48,309 nucleotides of DNA, from NCBI GenBank assembly GCA_029251465.1, contig JAQXDI010000067.1:1-48309 (forward strand), read 5' to 3'. Both the position numbers and the translations under genes were made by a program. The notes beneath the pieces were generated by a model. That model was given only the letters and a program-made list of their open reading frames with translations, made no database searches and was not told the DNA's origin. This document shows positions 39,498 through 47,841 of this stretch, piece by piece. How positions within the stretch are numbered: the stretch's first letter is position 1; each line of letters starts with the position of its first letter. Origin of the DNA: Ascidiaceihabitans sp. GTDB taxonomy: Bacteria; Pseudomonadota; Alphaproteobacteria; Rhodobacterales; Rhodobacteraceae.

Positions 39498-40352
39498 CTA
39501 CAACCCGACCATCGCGCGAATATCGGCGGGGGTGCATCCCTCAGCGCGGTATTTTGATAATGCCCGTGCATCATCGCGCTTGGCCAATCGTTTGCCTGCG
39601 TCATCACGGATTAGGCTGTGATGATGGTAGATGGGCGTCGGCACGCCCAGTAAATGTTGCAGCAACACGTGGATTTTGGTCGCCTCGAACAGATCCTGAC
39701 CACGCACCACATGCGTGATTCCTTGGGCAGCATCATCCAGCACCACGGACAGATGATAAGACGTACCCATATCGCGGCGGGCCAAAATGATGGCCCCAAC
39801 TTGGGCTTGGAACTCTTGATCGGAAATGTTGATCTTGCCTGTTTGACCCTCAGGGCCTTGACCCGTTTCCATGAACGATGCGGACCACTCAGCGACCTTT
39901 GAGACATTCAAGCGAAGTGCCGTATCCGTCGGGCGCGATTTCGACGTGCGTGGTTTCGATTGGCAAGTGCCGGGGTAAATCAAACCATCAGGGCCGATCA
40001 TCGGTGATCCTTCTTGAGGGGCGGAGGCGGTGTTCAGGATATCTTTTCGATTACAATGACATGCGAACAGTAGTTCATGTTCCCAAAGCGTATCAAGCGC
40101 CTCCGAATACACGCCAAGCCGGTCAGATTGGCGCAGGACAGGTTCTGACCAACTGATCCCCAACCATGCCAGATCGTCATAGATTTGCGTCTCCCATTCA
40201 GGGCGCGCGCGCGATTGATCAATGTCCTCGACGCGCAGCAGGAATTCGCCGCTATTTTCTATCGCCATATCGTAGGCTAACAGCGCCGAATAGGCATGGC
40301 CCAGATGCAGTGGGCCTGTGGGGGATGGCGCAAATCTGGTTCGAAAAGTCAC
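39498..40352 (-). CDS. gluQ: Glutamyl-Q tRNA(Asp) synthetase
   Basis: 284 residues from a GTG at 40352. GluRS catalytic core without the anticodon-binding domain: APSPTGPLHLGHAYSALLA at the N-terminus and the KMSKS-like GKRLAKRDDA near the C-terminus. Zinc ligands are in CHCNR and YPGTC. It attaches glutamate to queuosine in tRNA-Asp rather than to the 3' end. The start overlaps the methyltransferase stop (GTGA). Confidence 0.93.
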   Translation of the reverse strand: MTFRTRFAPSPTGPLHLGHAYSALLAYDMAIENSGEFLLRVEDIDQSRARPEWETQIYDDLAWLGISWSEPVLRQSDRLGVYSEALDTLWEHELLFACHCNRKDILNTASAPQEGSPMIGPDGLIYPGTCQSKPRTSKSRPTDTALRLNVSKVAEWSASFMETGQGPEGQTGKINISDQEFQAQVGAIILARRDMGTSYHLSVVLDDAAQGITHVVRGQDLFEATKIHVLLQHLLGVPTPIYHHHSLIRDDAGKRLAKRDDARALSKYRAEGCTPADIRAMVGL

Positions 40353-40963
40353 GCTTTTTCAATCACGTACACATTACTCTTCAAGTTAATTCCGGGCAAG
40401 TGATCACCGTATTCTTTGAACAAAAGCTGGGCCGCCCCGCAATCAGTCCATTCGGAAATTGCGCCCTCGTTGCTGGCGTCTGCGATGGCATGGTCGTTGA
40501 ACGAAAATACCAGCTTTCCGCTGCGTGGCAATGCTTTCATCAGCATGTGAAAGACCGAGATCGGGGCCGCACCTGCACCGATCACTCCAATGGCCGCAAT
40601 GTTCGCATAAGTCCGTGAGGGGCTTGGCAAATTTGCACCTGCTTTGATCACATCGAGAGTCCGGTAAGCCCCGGATGTCTCGGCCTGCGCCAACATGTCG
40701 GGCGACAGATCAAGGCCGTCGATCAGATCAAAGCCAGCCAGCCGCAAGGCCAAACCCGACAGCCCGGTACCGCAGCCGAAATCCAAAATAGGTGCCGCTA
40801 AATCATCAGCGAATTGCGCCAAAGCCGAGGCGCATCGCCCCGGCGTTGCATAGCCGTTTTTGGTGATTTCGTCGTTATAGCTGGCGGCCCACGCGTCATA
40901 GTGCGCGCGCACGCTGGCGCTGGTTGATTTGCCGTAAGACTTGCTTAAAAAATCGTCATTCAT
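40349..40963 (-). CDS. Class I SAM-dependent methyltransferase
   Basis: 204 residues. The SAM-binding motif ILDFGCGTGLSGLALRLAGF is at about 58-77, with the acidic loop at DGLDLSPDML. VRAHYDAWAASYND upstream is typical of small-molecule (UbiE/TPMT-like) methyltransferases. The substrate is unknown. The overlap with gluQ suggests co-translation, but a link to tRNA is not visible. Confidence 0.85.
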   Translation of the reverse strand: MNDDFLSKSYGKSTSASVRAHYDAWAASYNDEITKNGYATPGRCASALAQFADDLAAPILDFGCGTGLSGLALRLAGFDLIDGLDLSPDMLAQAETSGAYRTLDVIKAGANLPSPSRTYANIAAIGVIGAGAAPISVFHMLMKALPRSGKLVFSFNDHAIADASNEGAISEWTDCGAAQLLFKEYGDHLPGINLKSNVYVIEKA

Positions 40964-40984
40964 GACGTAGGTTAACGTTTGAAC

Positions 40985-42340
40985 CTAGGTTGCGTCCAGT
41001 GTGCTCGCGCCAAGCCATGCTTGCCAGTCCAATTTCGCGCGATCTGTGTAGGCTTTGTAGCGGTCTTTGCGCCCGCGACGTCCGCCTTTGAGGCCCTCAA
41101 CCAGCGGGAACAGTCCAAAATTCACGTTCATCGGTTGGAATGTTTTTGCATCTGCGCCACCAGTGATGTGCGTGATCAACGCCCCCATCGCTGTGGTGTT
41201 TGGCGGCGCGCTGATGGAGCCGCCCAGCATTTCCGTGGCCGCCATACGACCAGCAAGTAAACCCATGGCGGAACTTTCAACGTAGCCTTCAACCCCCGTG
41301 ATCTGACCCGCAAAGCGGATGTGCGGGGCGGACCGCAAACGCATCTGGTCATCCAGCAACGTGGGCGAGTTCATGAACGTGTTTCGGTGGATGCCGCCAA
41401 GGCGGGCAAAGCTGGCGCTCTCAAGTCCGGGAATTGTTTTAAAAACATAGGTTTGTGCGCCATACTTCATCTTGGTTTGAAAGCCGACGATGTTGTAAAG
41501 CGTGCCCAATTTGTTGTCGCGGCGCAGCTGCACAACGGCGTAGGCTTTGACGTCTGGCTGGTGTGGATTGGTCAGGCCAACGGGCTTCATCGGGCCAAAG
41601 CGCAGCGATTCACGGCCACGTTCCGCGATGACTTCGATCGGCAGGCAGCCGTCGAAATAGCCGGCAGTTTCGCCCTCGTGAAATTCGGCTTTGTCCGCGA
41701 CCATCAGCGCGTCGATGAACGCCTCGTATTGGTCTTTGTCCATCGGGCAGTTCAGGTAGGCGGTGCGTTCTTCTTCGGTTTCGCCTTTGTCGTAGCGCGA
41801 TTGCATCCACGCTTTGGACATGTCGATGCTATCGAAATAGACAATCGGGGCAATTGCGTCGAAAAACGCCAGTGATTCCGCGCTGGTTTGTTTGGCAATC
41901 GCTTGGCCCAAGGTGGTTGACGTCAGCGGGCCAGTGGCAAAGATCCAGTGGCCGTCTGCGGGCAGTTCGGTGATTTCGCCGTACTCAACCGTGATATTCG
42001 GGTGCGCCAGAATCGCATCAGTCACCGCTTGGGCAAAGTGATCACGATCAACCGCCAATGCGCCACCGGCAGGCAGGCGATGTTTGTCGGCCGTTTGCAT
42101 GATCAAACCGCTCGCTTGACGCATTTCCCAGTGCAGCAAACCCACCGCATTTTGTTCGTCATCATCCGAGCGGAAGGAATTGGAACACACCATTTCGCCG
42201 AGCAATCCGGTTTGATGCGCAAAAGTTTCGACCTTTGGGCGCATTTCGTGGATCACCACGGTGATCCCCATATTTGCGGCCTGCCATGCAGCTTCGGACC
42301 CGGCCATGCCGCCGCCCACGATGTGTAATATATCTGTCAT
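40985..42340 (-). CDS. trmFO: Methylenetetrahydrofolate-tRNA-(uracil-5-)-methyltransferase
   Basis: 451 residues. FAD/folate-dependent enzyme making m5U54 in tRNA. The N-terminal dinucleotide motif [17 protein letters not shown] and HEMRP are characteristic. [13 protein letters not shown] holds a catalytic-region Cys. The C-terminal [20 protein letters not shown] block is complete. A third tRNA-modification-related gene after mnmA and gluQ on this strand. A structured element lies 83 bases upstream. Confidence 0.95.
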   Translation of the reverse strand: MTDILHIVGGGMAGSEAAWQAANMGITVVIHEMRPKVETFAHQTGLLGEMVCSNSFRSDDDEQNAVGLLHWEMRQASGLIMQTADKHRLPAGGALAVDRDHFAQAVTDAILAHPNITVEYGEITELPADGHWIFATGPLTSTTLGQAIAKQTSAESLAFFDAIAPIVYFDSIDMSKAWMQSRYDKGETEEERTAYLNCPMDKDQYEAFIDALMVADKAEFHEGETAGYFDGCLPIEVIAERGRESLRFGPMKPVGLTNPHQPDVKAYAVVQLRRDNKLGTLYNIVGFQTKMKYGAQTYVFKTIPGLESASFARLGGIHRNTFMNSPTLLDDQMRLRSAPHIRFAGQITGVEGYVESSAMGLLAGRMAATEMLGGSISAPPNTTAMGALITHITGGADAKTFQPMNVNFGLFPLVEGLKGGRRGRKDRYKAYTDRAKLDWQAWLGASTLDAT

Positions 42341-42422
42341 GATTGGGATTTAGGGCAGGGTCGCGCCATAGGCAACAGCGCAGGTGGCCCTAAGCGGATC
42401 ATATTTGAGGGGAAGGAGAGAG

Positions 42423-42500
42423 TTTTGGGGTCGCCGGAGCAGGAACGGTCGATCAGCGAGGGCTGACCTGGAGGGACCATCTGCGTTCGGCGACCCAAAA
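42423..42500 (-). ncRNA. Candidate structured RNA, nested hairpin
   Basis: A 78-base element that folds as one long rod. Outer stem GGGTCGCCG / CGGCGACCC has A/T extensions on both sides (42423-42436 with 42488-42500). Next comes GCAG / CTGC, then a GGTC / GACC stem, and an apical TCAGC / GCTGA stem closed by a four-base loop. Two extra pairs are G-U on the minus strand but A-C mismatches on the plus strand, which favours a minus-strand RNA. An unpaired CCUCC lies in the internal loop. No T-run follows, so it is not a plain terminator. No Rfam family recognised. Confidence 0.45.
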
Positions 42501-42666
42501 TCTCGTCTGGGTTACTTCGTTTCACCCGATGTCTTATTTGTGCCTTATTGCCGCCCAATTTGATAGTCCAAATGTGGAAAGAATGTGACGCAAATTTGGA
42601 AACAATCGAAGGCGAAGGTATTTTTCATTTACGTTCAAGTGCTTAGATTGAACCGGTGGGCGCGAT

Positions 42667-43452
42667 CTATTGTTCCCAAGTCGGATCACGTTTGTCTAAA
42701 AATGCCGCAATCCCTTCTTGAGTGTCTTTTTCCAGCATGTTTTGCACCATGACATCGCCGGTGTAGGCATAGGCATCGGCCACGGGCATCTGGATTTGGG
42801 CGTAAAATGCCTCTTTTCCGACCTTAACGGCGCTGCCCAATTTGCTGGCGACCAATTGCGCAAGGTCCATAGCCTCTGATTCCAAAGCCTCCTGCGGCAC
42901 AACGCGGTTGACCAGACCCAGATTTTCGGCGCGCTCTGCGTCGATGAACGTGCCTGTGGTTAACATTTCAAACGCTTTCTTGCGCCCGATATTACGCGAC
43001 AGGGCGACCATCGGAGTAGAGCAGAACAGGCCGATGTTGACGCCATTGACGCCGAAACGCGTGCCTTGCGCTGCAATCGCCATGTCGCAGGTCGCAACCA
43101 ACTGGCAACCGGCGGCGGTCGCGATGCCGTGGACTTGGGCGATGACAGGCTGCGGCATCGATTGCACCCGCGCCATCATGGCGGCACAGCGATCAAACAG
43201 GTCTTTGAAATAGGCCGCACCCCCGTCCTCGTTTTGGCGACCCGCCGTCATCTGTTTCAAATCATGGCCCGCGCAGAACGCTTTGCCACTGCCTGACAGG
43301 ACAACCGCCCGCACGGAACGATCCTCGGCGATGTCATCCAGCGCGCCGTGCAGGGCCGCCAACATCTCGTCCGACAGCGCGTTCAACCGCTCGGGTGCGT
43401 TCATCACCAGCTGCGCAACCGCGCCCGTGCCCCGACGTTCCAAAATTGCCAT
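42667..43452 (-). CDS. Enoyl-CoA hydratase/isomerase family protein (ECHDC3-like)
   Basis: 261 residues from the ATG at 43452 (ribosome site GGAGGG). Crotonase fold: oxyanion-hole segments SGSGKAFCAGHDLKQM and QVHGIATAAGCQLVATCDM. The loop that usually carries the second catalytic Glu reads NIGLFCSTPMVAL, as in ECHDC3-type members, so normal hydratase activity is doubtful. It acts on an acyl-CoA thioester of unknown type. Divergent from a PaaI-type thioesterase with 57 bases between. Confidence 0.88.
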   Translation of the reverse strand: MAILERRGTGAVAQLVMNAPERLNALSDEMLAALHGALDDIAEDRSVRAVVLSGSGKAFCAGHDLKQMTAGRQNEDGGAAYFKDLFDRCAAMMARVQSMPQPVIAQVHGIATAAGCQLVATCDMAIAAQGTRFGVNGVNIGLFCSTPMVALSRNIGRKKAFEMLTTGTFIDAERAENLGLVNRVVPQEALESEAMDLAQLVASKLGSAVKVGKEAFYAQIQMPVADAYAYTGDVMVQNMLEKDTQEGIAAFLDKRDPTWEQ

Positions 43453-43509
43453 CTTGCCCTCCACCGCATTTCCAACAAGGTTTAGAGCACCAAACGGAGA
43501 AGGAAAAGC

Positions 43510-43929
43510 ATGTCACTCAAGATGGATGAAGCGCAGTTGATGGAGTTCATGCGCGGCGTGTTTCATCAGGTGGCTGATGATTTTTACGTGGATGCAGTGT
43601 CGGCCGATGAAATCACGATGCGGTTGCTGGTGGGGGATCGCCATTTGCGCCCCGGCGGTACGGTGTCAGGCCCGTCGATGTTCGCGCTGGCGGATGTCTG
43701 TGCCTACCTGCTGACATTGGCCAATATCGGGCCCAAGGCGCTGGCAGTCACGACCAATTGCAGCATTGATTTTATGCGCAAACCTGCCGCAGGCGTCGAT
43801 CTGATCGCAAAAGGGCGGATGTTGAAGTTGGGCAAGCAACTGTCGGTTTCCGATGTGTTGTTGTTTTCTGACGGGCTGGAAAAACCTGTGGCGCGGGCCA
43901 GTTTGACCTACGCGATCCCCCCAAATTGA
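43510..43929 (+). CDS. PaaI-family hot-dog thioesterase
   Basis: 139 residues with a good ribosome site (GGAGAAGGA). Single hot-dog domain with the PaaI-type motif HLRPGGTVSGPSMFALADVC and NCSIDFMRKP. It hydrolyses an acyl-CoA, the substrate not readable from sequence. Its divergent pairing with the crotonase suggests a shared acyl-CoA clean-up or degradation role. Confidence 0.9.
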   Translation: MSLKMDEAQLMEFMRGVFHQVADDFYVDAVSADEITMRLLVGDRHLRPGGTVSGPSMFALADVCAYLLTLANIGPKALAVTTNCSIDFMRKPAAGVDLIAKGRMLKLGKQLSVSDVLLFSDGLEKPVARASLTYAIPPN

Positions 43930-43959
43930 CCAAGCATTGACCAGACATTATCCAAAAAG

Positions 43960-43981
43960 GCCGCCGGAGTTCACCGGCGGC
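43960..43981. terminator. Bidirectional terminator
   Basis: Perfect eight-base stem GCCGCCGG / CCGGCGGC with a six-base loop, between convergent genes. On the minus strand it is followed by CTTTTTGG, so it best serves the DUF1127 gene. It may also stop the thioesterase message. Confidence 0.8.
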
Positions 43982-44013
43982 AAGGAAGAGGTCTGGATCA
44001 CATCACGGGGAAG

Positions 44014-44247
44014 TCATGCCTTCCAGAACACGCGGGAGGCCTCGCTAAGAGCCTGCTCGCGTGTCAGCCCGACGTCCGCCAATTGTGCACCCGTTAGCTG
44101 TTTCAATGCAGCACGGGTGTTTCGGCGCGTCGTCCAAATCGACACATAGACTGCAAATTCCACTGCCCAGACCGATACAATCGGCAAGCTTTTGTTTTCG
44201 CGCAGGTAAATCAGCGCGTCGATGTTGGAATGCTCTACATATGTCAT
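44014..44247 (-). CDS. DUF1127 small protein
   Basis: 77 residues from the ATG at 44247. The C-terminal 45 residues are a DUF1127 domain: YVSIWTTRRNTRAALKQLTG then LADVGLTREQALSEASRVFW. The N-terminal half is a short hydrophobic/charged lead. Short DUF1127 proteins in alphaproteobacteria can bind RNA or affect phosphate and carbon metabolism; the role here is unknown. It is divergent from the MocR-type regulator and shares its control region. Confidence 0.88.
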   Translation of the reverse strand: MTYVEHSNIDALIYLRENKSLPIVSVWAVEFAVYVSIWTTRRNTRAALKQLTGAQLADVGLTREQALSEASRVFWKA

Positions 44248-44260
44248 GGCATTCTCCAAT

Positions 44261-44350
44261 ATTGTATTGACACAATGTGACGGTACCGCCATGTGTATTG
44301 GTAGATAACTTGATACAAGGAATCTACGGAAACATTGTAATGGATACAAT
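44261..44350. promoter_or_regulatory. Operator region of the MocR-type regulator
   Basis: Four TTGTAT/GATACAA-like half-sites lie in the 92 bases between the divergent genes. They include the inverted repeat ATTGT-N6-ACAAT (44261-44276), GATACAA at 44312-44318 and ATTGTA-N5-TACAAT (44334-44350), which spans the MocR start codon. This layout suggests self-repression and joint control of the DUF1127 gene. Confidence 0.55.
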
Positions 44351-45749
44351 TTGGCAACCGGTCCTTTCCCATTTGACGGGGCCCAAGTACAAAGCGGTGG
44401 CGCAGACCATTCGTGACGGTGTTGCGACGGGCGAATTGCTTGAGGGGGCAAAGCTGCCTCCGGTGCGCGATTTGGCGTGGAAACTGGGCATCACGCCGGG
44501 CACCGTTGCGCGCGCCTACACGATCCTGACCGACGAGGGGATGCTGAACGCCGAAGTTGGGCGGGGCACATTTGTCGCCCCCAAGCGCAGCTTTGCGCCG
44601 CTGTTCGCGCCAATCGAAATCGATGCTGCGATCCACAATTCCAAGGCGCAAACCTACAACGTCAATCTGTTTTCCCCGCATTTGCCCAGCGTCGGACAGG
44701 CGTCGCTGATCCGTCAGTTGCTGTCCGACATTGCCCATGATCCGCCGTCGGGTGTGATGCATTACCCCAGCCGTCATACTTCGCAAAAGGCGCGCGAGGC
44801 CGCGGTGCAGTGGTTGAAAAATGCACCCTTAGGGGCGTTTCGCGAAGGCGATTTGACGCTGACCAACGGTGGTCAAAACGCGATTTTGATTGTGCTGCAA
44901 GCTGTCTTGCGGGGGCGCAAACCAACGATTTTGGTCGAAGAACTGGCCTATCCCGGTTTTCGCCGCGCCGCCGAATTGCTGCGGGTGAATGTGGTGCCGG
45001 TGGCGATGGACGAAGACGGGCTGATCCCTGATGCGTTGGCCGCTGCCTGCCAATCCTACGAGGCGCAGGTGCTGTGCACCTCACCCGAAGTTCACAATCC
45101 GACCTGTGGTTTCACGCCAGAATACCGCCGCGAACAAATCGTTGCCGTGGCGCGCAAACATGATCTGCAAATTTTGGAAGACGATTGTTACCGCATGGGC
45201 GCGGCCGTTGCCCCGACTTACCGGATGCTGGCCCCGGAACGCGGCTGGTACGTGGCCTCGATTTCGAAAACTGTAACCCCTGCGTTGCGCATCGGGATTG
45301 CGGTCGCACCCGAAGGCAAAGGGTCAAAACTGCGCCGCGCGGCAGAGCATTCGTTCTTTGGCCTTGCGACCCCGATCACCGATTTGGCAGCACGTTTGTT
45401 GACCCATCCGCAGCTTGACGCGCTCACGACCAAAGCCCGTCTTGGGACCAATACCTATGTGGAAAGTGCCGTGAACATTCTGGGCGGGTACGATTTGAAA
45501 TGGCGCAAAGACGTGCCGTTTCTTTGGCTGAAATTGCCCGAAGGCTGGCGGGCAGGGGCGTTCTGTCAAGCGGCCGAAGCGCAAGGCGTGCAAATCCGCC
45601 CAGCCGAGGAATTCGCCTGCCGTGATGCGCGTGTGCCGCATGCGATCCGGTTTGCGATCAATGCCGGCGTCAGTTTGGCGAGTTTCGAGGCCGCAATTCA
45701 CCGTTTGCGTGATTTGCTAGACAATCCGCACGACCAGATCGGGGTTTAA
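44340..45749 (+). CDS. MocR-type GntR/aminotransferase regulator
   Basis: 469 residues from the ATG at 44340. The N-terminal GntR winged helix is at about 12-80 (LLEGAKLPPVRDLAWKLGIT ... VARAYTILTDEGML). An aminotransferase-I fold covers about 105-465. The PLP Lys is present in VASISKTVTPALRIG and the preceding Asp in LQILEDDCYR. Such proteins sense PLP or PLP adducts and control vitamin B6, amino acid or taurine/GABA genes. The target is not evident. Convergent with, and overlapping by four bases, the zinc-ribbon gene. Confidence 0.92.
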   Translation: MDTIWQPVLSHLTGPKYKAVAQTIRDGVATGELLEGAKLPPVRDLAWKLGITPGTVARAYTILTDEGMLNAEVGRGTFVAPKRSFAPLFAPIEIDAAIHNSKAQTYNVNLFSPHLPSVGQASLIRQLLSDIAHDPPSGVMHYPSRHTSQKAREAAVQWLKNAPLGAFREGDLTLTNGGQNAILIVLQAVLRGRKPTILVEELAYPGFRRAAELLRVNVVPVAMDEDGLIPDALAAACQSYEAQVLCTSPEVHNPTCGFTPEYRREQIVAVARKHDLQILEDDCYRMGAAVAPTYRMLAPERGWYVASISKTVTPALRIGIAVAPEGKGSKLRRAAEHSFFGLATPITDLAARLLTHPQLDALTTKARLGTNTYVESAVNILGGYDLKWRKDVPFLWLKLPEGWRAGAFCQAAEAQGVQIRPAEEFACRDARVPHAIRFAINAGVSLASFEAAIHRLRDLLDNPHDQIGV

Positions 45750-46807
45750 AGCAGCCCGCCTGCGCCCCACGCAATTCCAAACGCAATGGTCATCGCCGCC
45801 AGCGCCGCCGAATAGCCCGCGATTTTCCACTTTGAAAACGGGCGTTCGCCAAAGGTGCGACCGTCGATGCCAGAGACCACAACCTTCATCGGTGTGCCGC
45901 CGTAGGTGTAGTGCAGGATCCAGACGGGCAGCAGGATGCGCCGATAGTGGATGCCCGTGATGTCGGTTTGATAGCGAATGCTGTGCACGCCGGATTTGTT
46001 GATGTGTTGCTTGATCCGGTTGCGCATCAGCAGGGTCTTGTCGGCACCATTGGCACGCAACCCTTCATCGACGGTTTGGTGGTGACGCTCTGCCGCAAAG
46101 CCCGCAAGGTATCCGGCGCGGTAGGGGCGCAAGTCGCTCGGGTTGAATTCGTGCAGAATCCCGTCGCGGATCAGCGGTGTCACATGCGGCGAGGCTGGCA
46201 TCAGCACGTCGTCAAAGTGGATTCGCATGTGCCCTGACAAGGATCGTGTGCGCCGGTTGTCACCGCTGCCGGTTGTGTGTTTGGCCCAGTATTCAACGGC
46301 CTCGGTGCTGTCAAAGGTCCAGAACGGGGCGTACAAACCGGCGACGCGGGCCTGACTGACGACAACGTTTAGATCGCCGGGGGCTGCGAGGCGTCCTGCG
46401 ACCCAATCGAGGGCTTGGCGTTGGGCAAAATCCTGATCCGCTTTGAACGGGATCAATGCTTTGGTTTGATAGCCGCTGTCTTGATCGCTCAGCACCATGG
46501 CCCCGTCGCAATAGGGGCAATGTTCGGACAGGGCAGGGCCGGTGAAAAGGACTTCGCCGCCGCAAGTCAGGCACTGGTGCGCGCGCGTGTCACTAAGGTC
46601 TTTGACCTGCGGCAAAGGTGGTTCAGCGTCTGGCAGATCAACATCGTACGGGAATTCTGCGGCTGCGAGGTGATCGTCAGCTGTGTCTAGGCTGTGGACT
46701 GCGCCGCACATTGTACATTGCAAGCCTTGGGCGACGGGGGAATAGCGGCACTGGCCGGCGCAGTTCGGGCACTGAAGGTCGCCTTGGTCGGCATCAACGC
46801 GCTCCAT
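45746..46807 (-). CDS. Zinc-ribbon membrane protein of unknown function
   Basis: 353 residues from the ATG at 46807 (a TTG one codon earlier also fits). Two zinc ribbons near the N-terminus: CPNC ... CTMC (about 13-36) and CLTC ... CPYC (about 80-101). A globular middle follows with a conserved-looking VAGLYAPFWTFDS and RRILLPVWILHYTYGG, and one hydrophobic helix near the C-terminus (about 330-350). Similar TFIIB-type zinc-ribbon membrane proteins occur in many bacteria, often near SPFH/virion-core-like genes; none is seen here. The small gene upstream overlaps it (TGATG). Confidence 0.72.
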   Translation of the reverse strand: MERVDADQGDLQCPNCAGQCRYSPVAQGLQCTMCGAVHSLDTADDHLAAAEFPYDVDLPDAEPPLPQVKDLSDTRAHQCLTCGGEVLFTGPALSEHCPYCDGAMVLSDQDSGYQTKALIPFKADQDFAQRQALDWVAGRLAAPGDLNVVVSQARVAGLYAPFWTFDSTEAVEYWAKHTTGSGDNRRTRSLSGHMRIHFDDVLMPASPHVTPLIRDGILHEFNPSDLRPYRAGYLAGFAAERHHQTVDEGLRANGADKTLLMRNRIKQHINKSGVHSIRYQTDITGIHYRRILLPVWILHYTYGGTPMKVVVSGIDGRTFGERPFSKWKIAGYSAALAAMTIAFGIAWGAGGLL

Positions 46808-47121
46808 CAATTTGAATCCCCAAGAGCAGCCGCGATTTCCAGCAAGATGCGCAGGCGCAGCCAGGATCGATCAATCGCGCCGTCTAAATCGCCTGAGACA
46901 CCCCAATCGCCAATGATCGTCGCCACAAACCACGTGGCCATCAACCAGAAGGCAATCATCGCCCAGCCGGCAACGGACCGGATAAAGCCGGCAGAGCCAT
47001 GTTTTAGCTCGTGTTTTGCCTCGCGTACTTTGATCAGTTTGACGACTGCGGGCACACCAACAACCGTTGCCGTGATCATCAGGGCAAGCGTGGCAAGAAT
47101 CGGCGGGATCAAGGAGACCAT
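46807..47121 (-). CDS. Small membrane protein coupled to the zinc-ribbon gene
   Basis: 104 residues from the ATG at 47121 (the frame also has a TTG at 47187). Two hydrophobic segments are at about 5-28 and 50-70. A charged linker lies between, and the C-terminal tail is amphipathic. The stop overlaps the start of the zinc-ribbon gene by one base, so the two are made together and may interact in the membrane. No family recognised. Confidence 0.65.
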   Translation of the reverse strand: MVSLIPPILATLALMITATVVGVPAVVKLIKVREAKHELKHGSAGFIRSVAGWAMIAFWLMATWFVATIIGDWGVSGDLDGAIDRSWLRLRILLEIAAALGDSN

Positions 47122-47285
47122 TTCGGGGGGATATCGCTTTGAGATTTGGTTAGAAACCACGGTGCAGGGGACAAAGCGCGAATGCAAGCCGTTCAGGGTG
47201 GCGATTTGGGCGGAATTCTGTGGGGTATTATGATACCTTATTTGTAAGTCATTGTTTTTGATAATCTAAAACATGTTTGTGTCGC

Positions 47286-47313
47286 TTGACCGTGCGCGCA
47301 CGTCCTTTATACA
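47286..47313 (+). promoter_or_regulatory. Promoter of rplM-rpsI
   Basis: TTGACC, 16-base spacer, TATACA: a strong housekeeping sigma promoter about 67 bases before the rplM ATG. A GC-rich stretch near the start point (CCGC) would fit stringent control of ribosomal genes. Confidence 0.65.
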
Positions 47314-47379
47314 CCGCTCATCTGATATCGGATATGGCGCAATTTCCATGTCCTCCACCCCAAACAGGATATTCCTGCC

Positions 47380-47841
47380 ATGAAAACCTTTTCTGCGACA
47401 CCTGCAGATATCGACAAAAAATGGATCATCATTGATGCTGAAGGCATCGTGTTGGGCCGTTTGGCATCGATTGTAGCCATGCGTCTGCGTGGCAAGCACA
47501 AGCCAACCTTTACGCCTCACATGGATTGCGGCGACAACGTTATCATCATCAATGCTGAAAAAATCCAGCTGACCGGTAACAAACGTCAAGAGCACCACTA
47601 CTGGCACACCGGCCACCCAGGTGGGATCAAATCCCGCACCAAGGAGCAAATCCTTGAGGGTGCACACCCAGAGCGTATCGTAACGCTGGCTGTGAAACGC
47701 ATGTTGCCTGGCAACCGCCTGAGCCGTCAAATCATGACCAACTTGCGCGTCTATGCGGGTGGCGAACACCCACATGAAGCGCAAAACCCAGACGTTCTGG
47801 ACGTTGCGGCCATGAACCCTAAAAACACACGGAGCGCATGA
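47380..47841 (+). CDS. rplM: 50S ribosomal protein L13
   Basis: 153 residues. Canonical blocks are [43 protein letters not shown] and [21 protein letters not shown] primary binder of 23S rRNA, assembled early. Its stop overlaps the rpsI start (ATGA), the usual L13-S9 operon. Confidence 0.97.
   Translation: MKTFSATPADIDKKWIIIDAEGIVLGRLASIVAMRLRGKHKPTFTPHMDCGDNVIIINAEKIQLTGNKRQEHHYWHTGHPGGIKSRTKEQILEGAHPERIVTLAVKRMLPGNRLSRQIMTNLRVYAGGEHPHEAQNPDVLDVAAMNPKNTRSA

Noticed and set aside
47266-47784. 172-codon minus-strand frame opposite rplM
   Set aside because: Would cover the rplM promoter and ribosome site; L13 is unmistakable.
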